From: Dickeya poaceiphila
Lineage (GTDB): Bacteria; Pseudomonadota; Gammaproteobacteria; Enterobacterales; Enterobacteriaceae
DNA length: 64,000 bases
Reading direction: 5' to 3'
Assembly: GCF_007858975.2 (NCBI RefSeq)
Contig: NZ_CP042220.2
Location: forward strand, 2,852,001-2,916,000
Below, piece after piece: positions 13,658 to 22,233 of the stretch. The notes beneath the pieces are model-generated. The model worked only from the letters and a program-made list of their open reading frames with translations, was not told the origin of the DNA and made no database searches. A program made the position numbers and the translations under genes. Within the stretch, counting starts at the first letter, position 1. Each line of letters starts with the position of its first letter.

Positions 13658-14341
13658 CTGTTACAGACCAACATTCTGATCGTAGAAGATGAAAAAGAGA
13701 TCCGGCGTTTCGTGCGTAACGCGCTGGAAGGTGAAGGCTGTCGCGTGTTTGAAGCCGAGACGCTGCAACGGGGATTGATAGAAGCCGCCACCCGCAAACC
13801 GGATCTCATTATTCTTGATCTGGGTCTGCCCGACGGCGACGGCATTGATTACATCCGGGATCTGCGACAGTGGAGCGCCATCCCGGTTATCGTGTTGTCA
13901 GCCCGCACCGACGAACAGGACAAAATCGCCGCACTGGATGCCGGTGCCGAGGACTATCTCACCAAGCCCTTCGGTATTGGCGAACTGCTGGCTCGTTCAC
14001 GGGTCGCGTTACGTCGTTTTAGTACTCCCCAGCAGGAAACCCCGCTGATTACCTTTTCCAATGTCACCGTGGATTTGATCAACCGTCAGGTTACCCGCAA
14101 TCAGCAGGAACTGCACCTGACGCCGATTGAATTCCGGCTGTTGTCCACCCTGCTCGCCAGCCCAGGCAAAGTGTTGACGCAGCGCCAACTGCTCAATCAG
14201 GTCTGGGGTCCTAACGCCGTGGAGCACAGCCATTATCTGCGGATTTATATGGGTCATTTGCGCCAAAAACTGGAAGACGACCCAACCCGACCACGACACT
14301 TTCTGACTGAAACCGCCATCGGCTACCGGTTTATGCCCTAA
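13658..14341 (+). CDS. kdpE: Response regulator KdpE, apparent CTG start
   Basis: OmpR-type regulator that activates kdpFABC when phosphorylated by KdpD. The receiver has the acidic pair E10-D11, Asp54 (ILDLGLPDGDG) and the TKPFG Lys; the C-terminal winged helix shows LTPIEFRLL and GPNAVEHSHYLRIYMGHLRQKL. Homology begins at residue 4 (TNILIVEDE), yet there is no ATG, GTG or TTG in frame between the kdpD region and this point. The first such codon is GTG at 13712, which would delete the first strand and the acidic pocket. A CTG at 13658 lies eight bases after GGAG and two after the kdpD stop, giving 227 residues (E. coli 225). Function is certain; the start codon is inferred. Confidence 0.9.
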   Translation: MLQTNILIVEDEKEIRRFVRNALEGEGCRVFEAETLQRGLIEAATRKPDLIILDLGLPDGDGIDYIRDLRQWSAIPVIVLSARTDEQDKIAALDAGAEDYLTKPFGIGELLARSRVALRRFSTPQQETPLITFSNVTVDLINRQVTRNQQELHLTPIEFRLLSTLLASPGKVLTQRQLLNQVWGPNAVEHSHYLRIYMGHLRQKLEDDPTRPRHFLTETAIGYRFMP

Positions 14342-14427
14342 ACTCGCTCTCGTTTTAACGACTGGCGCTGGTTCCCTGCCTGAGTCAGGCGTAGCATCCA
14401 AACTTTTACCTACAGAGAAGAATATCA

Positions 14428-14856
14428 ATGAGTAGCTGGTTACTTTACGCCCTGTTGTCAGCGTTATGCGCCGCATTGGTGGCGCTGTTTGGCAAAATTG
14501 GCCTGCAACAGCTGGACGCCAATACCGCCACCGCCATTCGCGCCGTAATTATGGCGCTGTTTCTGGTCGGCGTGGTGGTGGTGCAAGGCAAATCCTCACT
14601 GTTCAGCACCATACTCGCCAACCATAGGGCGATGTTGTTTATCATGCTAAGCGGTGTAGCCGGTGCGCTGTCCTGGTTGTTTTATTTTATGGCGCTGAAA
14701 AACGGCACCGTCGCGCAGGTTGCGCCCATCGACAAACTCAGTGTGGTGTTCGCCGTCATTCTGGCCGTGCTGCTACTGGGTGAAAAGATATCGCTGCTGG
14801 CAGGAATTGGCGTCGCGCTGATTTCCGCCGGCGCATTGCTGGTGGCGTTGGGATAA
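14428..14856 (+). CDS. Half-size EamA/DMT family transporter
   Basis: 142 residues, almost entirely hydrophobic, with five predicted membrane segments (about 4-22, 33-51, 67-87, 96-114, 119-139) and one EamA domain, half of a normal ten-span DMT permease. Conserved features are the FGKIGLQQLDANTATAIRA opening and the VAPIDKLSVVFAVILAVLLLGE block. Such proteins must pair to form a pore; the substrate is unknown. It lies 86 bases after kdpE in the same direction and could be read through, but no function in potassium supply can be claimed. The start ATG is preceded by AGAGAAGA. Confidence 0.8.
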   Translation: MSSWLLYALLSALCAALVALFGKIGLQQLDANTATAIRAVIMALFLVGVVVVQGKSSLFSTILANHRAMLFIMLSGVAGALSWLFYFMALKNGTVAQVAPIDKLSVVFAVILAVLLLGEKISLLAGIGVALISAGALLVALG

Positions 14857-14872
14857 CCGCCTGACAGGCCAT

Positions 14873-14898
14873 AAAAAAGGCGCTGTTTACACAGCGCC
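14873..14898 (-). terminator. Terminator after pgm
   Basis: Perfect 8-bp stem GGCGCTGT / ACAGCGCC with a four-base loop; on the minus strand it is followed by six T. It lies between the convergent EamA gene and pgm. Confidence 0.85.
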
Positions 14899-14919
14899 CT
14901 GATTAAAGCTGATGGCTCA

Positions 14920-16563
14920 TTACTTTGCGTTGCTCAGCACCGCGCTGACGATCTCAACAGCTTCTTTCTCGATTTTTTCACGATGCTCCGCGCCAAGAAA
15001 GCTTTCGCAATAAATTTTATAGGCCTCTTCCGTACCGGACGGACGCGCAGCAAACCAGCCGTTGTCTGTCATCACTTTTAAGCCACCAATCGACGCGCCA
15101 TTGCCGGGTGCGGCAGTCAGACGCGCGGTAATCGGATCACCGGCCAACGTACTGGCTGATACCATTTCCGGCGACAACTTTGACAATGCCGCTTTCTGTG
15201 CATGGGTTGCTGATGCCTGTAAACGGTTATAGCTCGGTGCACCAAAACGTGCGGCCAACTCATCATAGTGCTGCTGCGGGTTCTTGCCGGTTACCGCAGT
15301 GATTTCCGCTGCCAGCAGACACAGGATGATGCCGTCTTTGTCCGTAGACCAGGGCTTGCCGTCAAAACGCAGGAACGACGCACCAGCGCTCTCTTCACCG
15401 CCGAATCCCAACGTGCCGTCGAACAGACCGTCCACAAACCATTTGAAACCTACCGGCACTTCCACCAGTTTGCGCCCCAGGTCCGCTACTACACGGTCAA
15501 TCATCGCACTGGACACCAGCGTTTTCCCCACCGCGACCGACTCGCTCCACTGCGGGCGATGACGGAACAGGTAGTTGATGGCTACCGCCAGATAATGATT
15601 CGGATTCATCAGTCCAGCCGGGGTGACGATACCGTGACGGTCATAATCCGGGTCGTTGGCGAAAGCCAAATCAAACCTGTCGCGCAGTGCCAGCAAACCA
15701 GCCATTGCCGAAACGGACGAACAGTCCATACGGATAACACCATCATGATCCAACGTCATAAACCGGAATGTCTGATCAATGGCGTCGTTGACCAGCGTCA
15801 GGTCCAATTGGTAGCGTTCGGCAATACGCTGCCAGTAAGCAATACCGGAACCACCGAGCGGATCAACGCCAAGCTTTAGACCCGCGCGCTGAATCGCCGC
15901 CATGTCCACGACATCGCCCAGCGCCTCGACATACGGCTCGACCAGATCACGTTCGTGCAGGTGGCCGCTTTGACGCGCCTTGTCCAGCGACTGGCGCTTC
16001 ACATCACGCAGGTTATCCGCCAGCAACGCGTTGGCGCGTTTCTCAATCACGCTGGTGAGGTTAGTATCTGCCGGGCCACCATTGGGCGGATTGTATTTAA
16101 TACCGCCATCTTCTGGTGGGTTATGCGACGGGGTAATCACAATGCCATCGGCCAGCGCGCCACCCTGGCGGTTGTGAACCAGAATCGCGTTTGACACCGC
16201 TGGCGTCGGGGTAAAGCCGTTATCCTGCTGGATAATGACGTCAACACCGTTGGCGGTCAGCACTTCCAGCACCGAAATGAACGCCGGTTCGGACAACGCG
16301 TGAGTGTCTTTGCCCACGTAGCATGGTCCGGTGATGCCCTGACGACTGCGCTCTTCGGCAATCGCCTGGGCAATCGCCAGAATATGGGCTTCGTTGAAAC
16401 TGTGGCGGGCGGCGCTACCGCGATGACCAGAGGTGCCGAATTTAACCGATTGGGCCTGATTGGTCACATCCGGGCGCAACACATAATACTGGGACGTCAA
16501 CTGTGCGACATTAATCAGGTCGCTTTGCCGGGTCGGTTGTCCGGCTCTTGGGTGATTAGCCAT
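14920..16563 (-). CDS. pgm: Phosphoglucomutase
   Basis: Interconverts glucose-1-phosphate and glucose-6-phosphate, feeding UDP-glucose, glycogen and osmoregulated glucan synthesis. 547 residues (E. coli 546). The catalytic phosphoserine is Ser146 in [16 protein letters not shown]; the metal loop DPDYDRHG, the sugar-binding GGEESAGAS and the phosphate-binding [12 protein letters not shown] are all present. It follows seqA by 25 bases on the minus strand, the seqA-pgm operon known from E. coli. Confidence 0.97.
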   Translation of the reverse strand: MANHPRAGQPTRQSDLINVAQLTSQYYVLRPDVTNQAQSVKFGTSGHRGSAARHSFNEAHILAIAQAIAEERSRQGITGPCYVGKDTHALSEPAFISVLEVLTANGVDVIIQQDNGFTPTPAVSNAILVHNRQGGALADGIVITPSHNPPEDGGIKYNPPNGGPADTNLTSVIEKRANALLADNLRDVKRQSLDKARQSGHLHERDLVEPYVEALGDVVDMAAIQRAGLKLGVDPLGGSGIAYWQRIAERYQLDLTLVNDAIDQTFRFMTLDHDGVIRMDCSSVSAMAGLLALRDRFDLAFANDPDYDRHGIVTPAGLMNPNHYLAVAINYLFRHRPQWSESVAVGKTLVSSAMIDRVVADLGRKLVEVPVGFKWFVDGLFDGTLGFGGEESAGASFLRFDGKPWSTDKDGIILCLLAAEITAVTGKNPQQHYDELAARFGAPSYNRLQASATHAQKAALSKLSPEMVSASTLAGDPITARLTAAPGNGASIGGLKVMTDNGWFAARPSGTEEAYKIYCESFLGAEHREKIEKEAVEIVSAVLSNAK

Positions 16564-16588
16564 TGGCGTTTCTTCCTGACGCAGTGAG

Positions 16589-17125
16589 TTAAATGGTGCC
16601 GCAAACTTTTTCAGTCAGTTCCGGCGGGAACTTCATCGCCAGCATGATGTACTCGATCATGCTGCGTTTGCGACCGGTATTGGTATTGGTGATAACCCAG
16701 TAAGGCGAACCTTCAATGTGCCGGGGTTTAGTCTGGGCGCCGTGCAGCAACAGCGTTTGCTCGTCGGCAGCAAAATAGACGCGAGTGCGGCCATGCAACG
16801 ATTCGGTAGCGGCGGCAAACTCTTCAGGCGACACGTGATATAAGGTAGACAGTACCATCAGAAAACGATTGACCGCCTTATTCTGCTCCGCATAGTCATC
16901 TGACAACAGCAATTCACGCACGGTTCTTACCCGGTCACGTGGCTGTTGTACGGCTGCAGGCTGGGTAATGGTCAACGCCGCTGTCGACGGGGCCACCGAC
17001 GGTGTTGACTGCGCGCCGCTGAATTTCAGCATACGCCGTAAAATATCCGATGCACTCTCGCCGATATGTTGAGTGTGGCTGGCGATATAACGGTAAAGCT
17101 CGTCATCGACCTCAATAGTTTTCAT
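16589..17125 (-). CDS. seqA: Negative regulator of replication initiation SeqA
   Basis: Binds hemimethylated GATC sites, sequesters oriC and organises newly replicated DNA. 178 residues (E. coli 181). The N-terminal oligomerisation domain [30 protein letters not shown] and the C-terminal DNA-binding domain ([43 protein letters not shown] end) are well conserved; the linker (about residues 37-65) is divergent. An in-frame ATG 33 bases upstream exists, but homology fixes Met at 17125. Confidence 0.95.
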   Translation of the reverse strand: MKTIEVDDELYRYIASHTQHIGESASDILRRMLKFSGAQSTPSVAPSTAALTITQPAAVQQPRDRVRTVRELLLSDDYAEQNKAVNRFLMVLSTLYHVSPEEFAAATESLHGRTRVYFAADEQTLLLHGAQTKPRHIEGSPYWVITNTNTGRKRSMIEYIMLAMKFPPELTEKVCGTI

Positions 17126-17214
17126 CTTTATCCAGTACTGTTTTATGTCTTTAATCAATCATCAGGAATTATACAGGCTATGCGCAACCCACGAACAGCG
17201 GCAGACGCCGGTGG

Positions 17215-17245
17215 CGACATATTCAGGATAATCCTGAATATGTCG
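17215..17245. repeat. Perfect 31-base palindrome between seqA and ybfF
   Basis: Two 15-base arms, CGACATATTCAGGAT and its exact complement, around a single A. It sits in the divergent seqA/ybfF intergenic region, 90 bases before seqA and 134 before ybfF. There is no T-run after it on either strand, so it is not a normal terminator. It could be an operator for a dimeric regulator, a cruciform or a copy of a dispersed repeat. Confidence 0.85.
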
Positions 17246-17378
17246 TACAAATCCCGTACATGAGCGCGGTTTTCGCTCCCTGCCCGGCTGACGCCGCCCG
17301 ATAGCGTTTACGCTGCGGCCAAACGCCATGATAAAGTCATGATACCCTAAGCCACTGTCTCTCTGAATGAACTTCACC

Positions 17379-18149
17379 ATGAAATTGAATTATCGCTGGC
17401 AAAACGCACAACAACCGCAAAATCGATTACCCGTAATCCTTATTCATGGCCTGTTTGGTAACCTGGACAATCTTGGCGTACTGGCGCGTGATCTGCAAAA
17501 ACATCACGATACGTTGCAGATTGATCTGCGCAACCACGGGCTGTCGCCCCGTTCTCTGGAGATGAATTATCCGGCGATGGCGCAGGACGTGCGCGAGTTG
17601 ATCGATGAGCTGGGGTTGGAGCGAGTCATTCTGATCGGCCATTCGATGGGCGGGAAAGTGTCGATGGCGCTGACCGAGACGCTTGCCAAATGTATTGACC
17701 GTATCGTGGCAATTGATATCGCCCCAGTGGATTATCAGGTTCGGCGTCACGACAAGGTGTTCGCCGCCATTCGCGCCGCCAGTGACGCGGGTGTGGAGCA
17801 ACGGGCACAAGCTGCGGCAATCATGCGCGATTATCTGCCGGGTGAAGAGGGTGTGGTGCAATTCTTACTAAAATCCTTTCAGCAAGGAGAATGGCGTTTT
17901 AACGTGCCGGTGCTGTGGGATGAGTACGAACACATTGTCGGCTGGCGAGAGGTGCCCGCCTGGACTGGCCCCATCCTGTTTATTCGCGGCAGCGAATCAC
18001 CTTATCTGGATGATAGCTACCGCGACGTGCTGTTGCGCCAGTTTCCCGCCGCCAAAGCGCATGTGGTGAGTGGCGCCGGGCACTGGGTGCACGCAGAAAA
18101 ACCGGAGGCGGTGCTACGCGCTATCCACCGATTTCTAACCACTGACTGA
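17379..18149 (+). CDS. ybfF: Alpha/beta hydrolase esterase YbfF
   Basis: Alpha/beta-hydrolase with acyl-CoA/short-chain esterase activity in E. coli YbfF, 256 residues from the chosen start. The oxyanion motif IHGLFGNLDNL, nucleophile elbow GHSMGG (Ser89) and catalytic His in GAGHWVHAEKP are all visible. An ATG four codons earlier (17367) is also possible; the later one matches E. coli MKLN. Neither has a clear ribosome-binding site. It is divergent from seqA across the palindrome. Confidence 0.93.
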   Translation: MKLNYRWQNAQQPQNRLPVILIHGLFGNLDNLGVLARDLQKHHDTLQIDLRNHGLSPRSLEMNYPAMAQDVRELIDELGLERVILIGHSMGGKVSMALTETLAKCIDRIVAIDIAPVDYQVRRHDKVFAAIRAASDAGVEQRAQAAAIMRDYLPGEEGVVQFLLKSFQQGEWRFNVPVLWDEYEHIVGWREVPAWTGPILFIRGSESPYLDDSYRDVLLRQFPAAKAHVVSGAGHWVHAEKPEAVLRAIHRFLTTD

Positions 18150-18413
18150 GGTATCGGACGCCGGCAGCCATATCCATCGACGTCATACCACAGTTTAATT
18201 GAGCCTTGTCCCCAGTAAACGTTGTCGCCACCTCAACGGCTGGGGTATTATGGCGCGCTAAGTATGAGGGACGGCTGTCTGGCCACTTGCATCGTTAACC
18301 ACATTTCATCAAAACACCGCCTGCGTTGCTGAAAGCAACGGATTACCCCCAGTATTCGAATCCCGGTGATCCAGTGCGGCGTTTTGGCCGAATTTCTTGC
18401 AGTACCATTAGTT
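18150..18413. other. Intergenic region between ybfF and ybfE
   Basis: 264 bases. A 7-bp hairpin CGTTGCT-GAA-AGCAACG lies at 18324-18340 without a T-run. E. coli ybfE is reported to be LexA-controlled; I looked for a CTG-N10-CAG LexA box here and did not find one. Confidence 0.5.
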
Positions 18414-18695
18414 ATGGCAAAAGAACAAACGGATCGCACCACACTGGATCTGTTCGCGGACGAGCGCCGCCCTGGGCGGCCTAAAACCAACCCGCTCTCA
18501 CGCGACGAGCAGTTACGGATCAACAAGCGTAATCAATTACGGCGTGACAAGGTACGGGGGCTGCGTCGTGTCGAGCTGAAAATCAACAGTGAAGCAGTAG
18601 ATATTTTGAATGCATTGGCTGAGCAGAAAAACATCAGCCGCAGTGAACTTATTGAACAAATACTGCTGGCGCAGCTGGCGGAACAACAAGACTAA
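18414..18695 (+). CDS. ybfE: YbfE family small DNA-binding-like protein
   Basis: 93 residues, closely similar to E. coli YbfE (AKEQTDRTTLDLFA.ERRPGRPKTNPLSRDEQ). The C-terminal half (RRVELKINSEAVDILNALAEQKNISRSELIEQ) has the spacing of a ribbon-helix-helix fold, suggesting DNA binding; the role is unknown. The ATG at 18414 is chosen by homology over one 16 codons upstream. In E. coli ybfE and fldA are neighbours; here a chemoreceptor gene lies between them. Confidence 0.87.
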   Translation: MAKEQTDRTTLDLFADERRPGRPKTNPLSRDEQLRINKRNQLRRDKVRGLRRVELKINSEAVDILNALAEQKNISRSELIEQILLAQLAEQQD

Positions 18696-18737
18696 CGCTC
18701 ACTGGCGTCATCCATGACGCCGGTCGTTCTCAGCACA

Positions 18738-20423
18738 TCAGAACGTTTCCCAATTATCATTACTCTTCCTGGCTGTCGCGGCTGGCAATGCTTTGGCAGC
18801 AGGGGCAGCCACTGCTCTGACTGGTGCCTGACGTTCACGCCGTGGCTGCAACCCAGCCATCTGTTCCTCTGTCAGCCGGAATACCGATACGGCTTCGGTC
18901 AGCACCATCGCCTGTTCTTCCAGCGAACGTGTTGCCGCAGAGGCTTCCTGTACCAGCGCGGCGTTCTGCTGAGTGACGCCGTCCATTTCCGTGATTGCCA
19001 GACCCGCCTGAGCAATACCTTTACTTTGTTCATCCGACGCAATGGCAATCTCAGACATGATATCGGTGACATTGGTCACTGCATTAACGATCTCGCTCAT
19101 GGTGCTGCCTGCATCGGCCACCAGCGATGAACCGTTATCCACGCAGCGAACCGACTCGGCAATCAGATTTTCGATCTCTTTCGCCGCCTGTGCACTGCGC
19201 TGCGCCAGGCTTCTTACCTCACCCGCCACCACCGCAAATCCACGCCCTTGCTCGCCCGCACGCGCCGCTTCTACCGCCGCATTCAGCGCCAGAATGTTGG
19301 TTTGGAAGGCGATACCATTAATCACACTGGTAATTTCAGCAATCTTCTTCGAGCTGCCGGAGATCTCCGCCATGGTTTTCACCACGTTGTCTACCAATTC
19401 ACCGCCCTTACTGGCTGTGGTGGACGCCTGACGGGCCAGTTGGCTGGCGTGACTGGCGTTTTCAGCATTCTGTTTCACCGTCGATGTCAGCTGTTCCATA
19501 CTGGCAGCGCTTTCTTCCAGTGCTGCCGCCTGCGATTCAGTGCGAGACGCCAGGTCGTTGTTACCGGAAGCAATTTCCGACACGCCCTGATAAATGGAAT
19601 CAGCACTGGTACGAATCGTACTGACGGTATTAGCCAGACTGGTTTGCATATCACGCAGCAGCGGGAATAGTTTACCCACACAGTTGTTGCCAAAATCCAG
19701 AATCGGTTTTCCCAGACGACCAGCAGCAATCACCAGGAAATGGTCACGCAAATCGTTAAGCGGACGCACCAGGTAAGCCACCAGATAGCGATCAGTCAGG
19801 AACAGCATCAGCAAACCTGCGACCAAGCCTGCCAGCAAAATAGTCTGTCCTACACCGGTGATAGCTTCCAGCCGATTGCCGGCATCGACGAACATCTCCG
19901 ACCCAGCCTTGTTGAAGTTAGTAAAAGAAACATTGAACTGACGGCTAAAGGCAGGAACGACGTCTTTAGAATATTTGTCGTATTCATCAAATTTTTTGTC
20001 TGCCGCACGCTGAAACATGGGATCGACACCCTGAGTAATCAGATTACTCCAGTCGCGGGTCACCGCATCAACCAATTCCTGAGACAGGCCGGCATGGTCA
20101 ATCTTCTTGAATGCTTCCAGATTAGATTTCAGTAAATCCAACGCAGCCTGTGCTGACTTCAGTTGTTCTTCCGCTTTCTGGTTATCCCCGCTCTGGCGGT
20201 AGTCAATCGCGCGCGCCAGTCGGGTGACCATACGAAAATATTGGTCATTACCCGTATTGACCAGGTTCATATTGTTAACCAGTAACGCACTGGTTTTAGA
20301 AGTTTCGTTCATGGTTTTGAACGAGTACATGGTGTAAACCGAAACCGCAACCCATAACACGCAGAAGATGCCAAGAACCCACAGCATGGCCGTGCGGATG
20401 GCAATATTTTTCAGGAATTGCAT
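18738..20423 (-). CDS. Methyl-accepting chemotaxis protein (Tar/Tsr type)
   Basis: Transmembrane chemoreceptor, 561 residues. N-terminal membrane span (about 9-31), periplasmic four-helix-bundle domain (about 32-190), second span (about 194-212, [15 protein letters not shown]), HAMP, then a cytoplasmic signalling coiled coil with the hairpin tip block [29 protein letters not shown]. It ends in NWETF, the pentapeptide that tethers CheR and CheB in E. coli Tar and Tsr, so it should be a high-abundance-type receptor. The ATG at 20423 has GGAG six bases upstream; an ATG 4 codons earlier is less likely. Ligand unknown. Confidence 0.93.
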   Translation of the reverse strand: MQFLKNIAIRTAMLWVLGIFCVLWVAVSVYTMYSFKTMNETSKTSALLVNNMNLVNTGNDQYFRMVTRLARAIDYRQSGDNQKAEEQLKSAQAALDLLKSNLEAFKKIDHAGLSQELVDAVTRDWSNLITQGVDPMFQRAADKKFDEYDKYSKDVVPAFSRQFNVSFTNFNKAGSEMFVDAGNRLEAITGVGQTILLAGLVAGLLMLFLTDRYLVAYLVRPLNDLRDHFLVIAAGRLGKPILDFGNNCVGKLFPLLRDMQTSLANTVSTIRTSADSIYQGVSEIASGNNDLASRTESQAAALEESAASMEQLTSTVKQNAENASHASQLARQASTTASKGGELVDNVVKTMAEISGSSKKIAEITSVINGIAFQTNILALNAAVEAARAGEQGRGFAVVAGEVRSLAQRSAQAAKEIENLIAESVRCVDNGSSLVADAGSTMSEIVNAVTNVTDIMSEIAIASDEQSKGIAQAGLAITEMDGVTQQNAALVQEASAATRSLEEQAMVLTEAVSVFRLTEEQMAGLQPRRERQAPVRAVAAPAAKALPAATARKSNDNWETF

Positions 20424-20840
20424 AGTTGACTCCATAAACGGGCTATTGATCGAAGAGATAAGGCTTGTTCTAAGTTATGCGATGAAAAAGTCTCTCGCTT
20501 TGTAATAAATATTGCTGCACATTTACATTCAATAAAGCACCATGTTCTGTCATCGTCAAAATCACAGGAACATTTAGTGTTTTATGTCGATTAAAAGCCA
20601 ATAAAATTTATATATTTAATCAATTTCCCATATTTTCAGCCTTCTATACAAACATCGTATTTTAAAAAAATTAAAAAAACATTAAGGAAGTGGTTAATAA
20701 AAAACCAATCCGTCACTTCAATGCCATTTATGCACACCGCAACAGATACACGTTTATCCATCAGACAGTGTCTGCTATTATTAGCGGATCGTAGGTGACT
20801 CAGGCACCATATCCTTAGGAATCAAGAGGTTATTTTATCT
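20424..20840. other. AT-rich divergent region between the MCP gene and fldA
   Basis: 417 bases, distinctly AT-rich between about 20580 and 20700. It must hold promoters for both genes. A TATTAT at 20776-20781 is a possible -10 for fldA. No sigma-28 promoter could be recognised for the chemoreceptor gene. Confidence 0.5.
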
Positions 20841-21368
20841 ATGGCTCTCATAGGCATTTTTTTTGGCAGTGACACTGGCAATACCGAAAACATTGCCAAG
20901 ACGATCCAGCAGCAACTAGGAAGCGACGTTGCCGAACTGCACGACATTGCCAAAAGCAGCAAAGAAGATGTTGAGCGTTTTGATATTCTGCTACTGGGTA
21001 TTCCGACCTGGTATTACGGTGAAGCACAGTGCGACTGGGATGATTTCTTTCCGACACTGGAAGAAATTGATTTTACCGACAAGCTGGTTGCCATCTTCGG
21101 CTGCGGTGATCAGGAAGACTACGCAGAGTACTTCTGTGATGCCATGGGTACCATTCGCGATATCATTGAACCGCGCGGCGCAAGCATTGTTGGTCACTGG
21201 CCAACTGAAGGTTATTACTTTGAAGCCTCTAAAGGTCTGGCGGATGACACCCACTTTGTCGGTCTGGCTATTGATGAAGATCGTCAACCAGAGCTGACCG
21301 GTGAACGTGTATCCAACTGGGTCAAACAAATCAGTGACGAGCTTAATCTGAAAGAGTTGCTGGCCTGA
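20841..21368 (+). CDS. fldA: Flavodoxin FldA
   Basis: Long-chain flavodoxin, 175 residues (E. coli 176), an FMN-binding electron carrier for biotin synthase, pyruvate formate-lyase activation and related radical enzymes. FMN phosphate loop GSDTGNTEN at residues 9-17, the isoalloxazine loops with [14 protein letters not shown] and [15 protein letters not shown] are conserved. It lies upstream of fur in the same direction as in E. coli, with no strong terminator between, so read-through into fur is plausible. Confidence 0.97.
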   Translation: MALIGIFFGSDTGNTENIAKTIQQQLGSDVAELHDIAKSSKEDVERFDILLLGIPTWYYGEAQCDWDDFFPTLEEIDFTDKLVAIFGCGDQEDYAEYFCDAMGTIRDIIEPRGASIVGHWPTEGYYFEASKGLADDTHFVGLAIDEDRQPELTGERVSNWVKQISDELNLKELLA

Positions 21369-21711
21369 TTCGCCTGTGGCTCTGAGGCAAATCGACCCAG
21401 AGCCATACCGATGTATATAGATAAAACCTATCACAATCAGTAATACATTTTTTTAACTTTTCATTCTGACAAGGTACACTATCTATTCGGTTAGCCGGAT
21501 TATGTTTAATGATCGATCCTTGCATACACGTTGTTTCTTGCAGATAACCAGCCTGAATACATCAAGTTAACGGGAATCATCTTGCAAAAGTTCCATGGTT
21601 TCCATTTCGATGGCGCGGTTCTATAATTGAGACACGTGACCTTTTTTAAGCCAACCGATGATACTAGGCTAATAGCCTCCCAGATAAAGCAAGTAACAGG
21701 ACTAAATCCGC
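21369..21711. other. fldA-fur intergenic region
   Basis: 343 bases. After fldA an 8-bp hairpin TGGCTCTG / CAGAGCCA (21377-21405) has no T-run. The distal end holds the probable fur promoter and the uof-like frame. The middle is AT-rich without a recognised element. Confidence 0.55.
21622..21627 (+). promoter_or_regulatory. Probable -10 element of fur
   Basis: Consensus TATAAT 85 bases before the fur ATG, predicting transcription from about 21634. The -35 region (TTTCCA, 17-base spacer) is weak, which fits activator-assisted control, but this is inference. Confidence 0.5.
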
Positions 21712-21719
21712 ATGACTGA
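21636..21719 (+). CDS. uof: Probable Uof, coupled leader peptide of fur
   Basis: A 27-codon frame opening with GTG at 21636 and stopping at TGA 21717-21719, overlapping the fur ATG (21712) by eight bases in another frame. E. coli fur is preceded by uof, a 28-codon frame translated in coupling with fur and the point of RyhB control. Length, position and overlap fit. Weak point: GTG lies only a few bases after the predicted transcription start and has no clear ribosome-binding site, so a TTG three codons earlier or a longer transcript may matter. Confidence 0.5.
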   Translation: MTFFKPTDDTRLIASQIKQVTGLNPHD

Positions 21720-22158
21720 CAACAACACCGCATTAAAAAAGGCCGGCCTGAAAGTCACACTTCCACGACTGAAAATTTTGGAAGTCCTTCAGGACCCTCA
21801 ATGCCACCACGTCAGCGCGGAAGACTTATATAAAAAGCTGATTGATATGGGTGAAGAAATTGGTCTGGCCACCGTTTACCGTGTGTTAAACCAGTTTGAC
21901 GATGCAGGTATCGTTACCCGCCACAACTTCGAAGGTGGCAAGTCCGTTTTCGAACTCACTCAGCAGCACCATCATGATCATTTGATCTGTCTGGATTGCG
22001 GTCGGGTAATTGAATTCAGCGATGAGTCTATCGAAGCGCGCCAGCGTGAGATTTCAGAGAAATATGGCATCAAGCTGACCAACCACAGCTTATACCTGTA
22101 TGGTCATTGTAGTAGTGGCGACTGCCGTGAAGACGACAGCGCACATGACGAACGCTAA
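21712..22158 (+). CDS. fur: Ferric uptake regulator Fur
   Basis: Iron-responsive repressor, 148 residues, same length as E. coli Fur. N-terminal winged helix (VTLPRLKILEVLQDPQCHHVSAEDLYKKL), the hinge, and the metal-binding dimer domain with QQHHHDHLICLDCGRVIEF and the distal GHCSSGDC pair of cysteines. With Fe2+ it binds Fur boxes and represses iron acquisition genes. Convergent with glnS; they share a terminator. Confidence 0.98.
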   Translation: MTDNNTALKKAGLKVTLPRLKILEVLQDPQCHHVSAEDLYKKLIDMGEEIGLATVYRVLNQFDDAGIVTRHNFEGGKSVFELTQQHHHDHLICLDCGRVIEFSDESIEARQREISEKYGIKLTNHSLYLYGHCSSGDCREDDSAHDER

Positions 22159-22175
22159 TCGTCTGATACTGAGCA

Positions 22176-22207
22176 AAAATAAAACCGCCGCGGCGGTTTT
22201 ATTTTTA
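22176..22207. terminator. Bidirectional terminator between fur and glnS
   Basis: Perfect palindrome with 15-base arms, AAAATAAAACCGCCG and its complement, giving a GC stem flanked by A- and T-runs on both sides, between the convergent fur and glnS genes. Confidence 0.9.
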
Positions 22208-22233
22208 TCTGGCTACCGCTAGTCTGGCGGCTG

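Noticed and set aside
14342..14427. Hairpin GCCTGA-G-TCAGGC between kdpE and the EamA gene as a terminator
   Set aside because: Loop of one base and no T-run; too weak to call.
18150..18413. LexA box upstream of ybfE
   Set aside because: No CTG-N10-CAG dyad was found by eye, so LexA control is not claimed.
20424..20560. Sigma-28 (FliA) promoter for the chemoreceptor
   Set aside because: No convincing TAAA-N15-GCCGATAA match on the minus strand.
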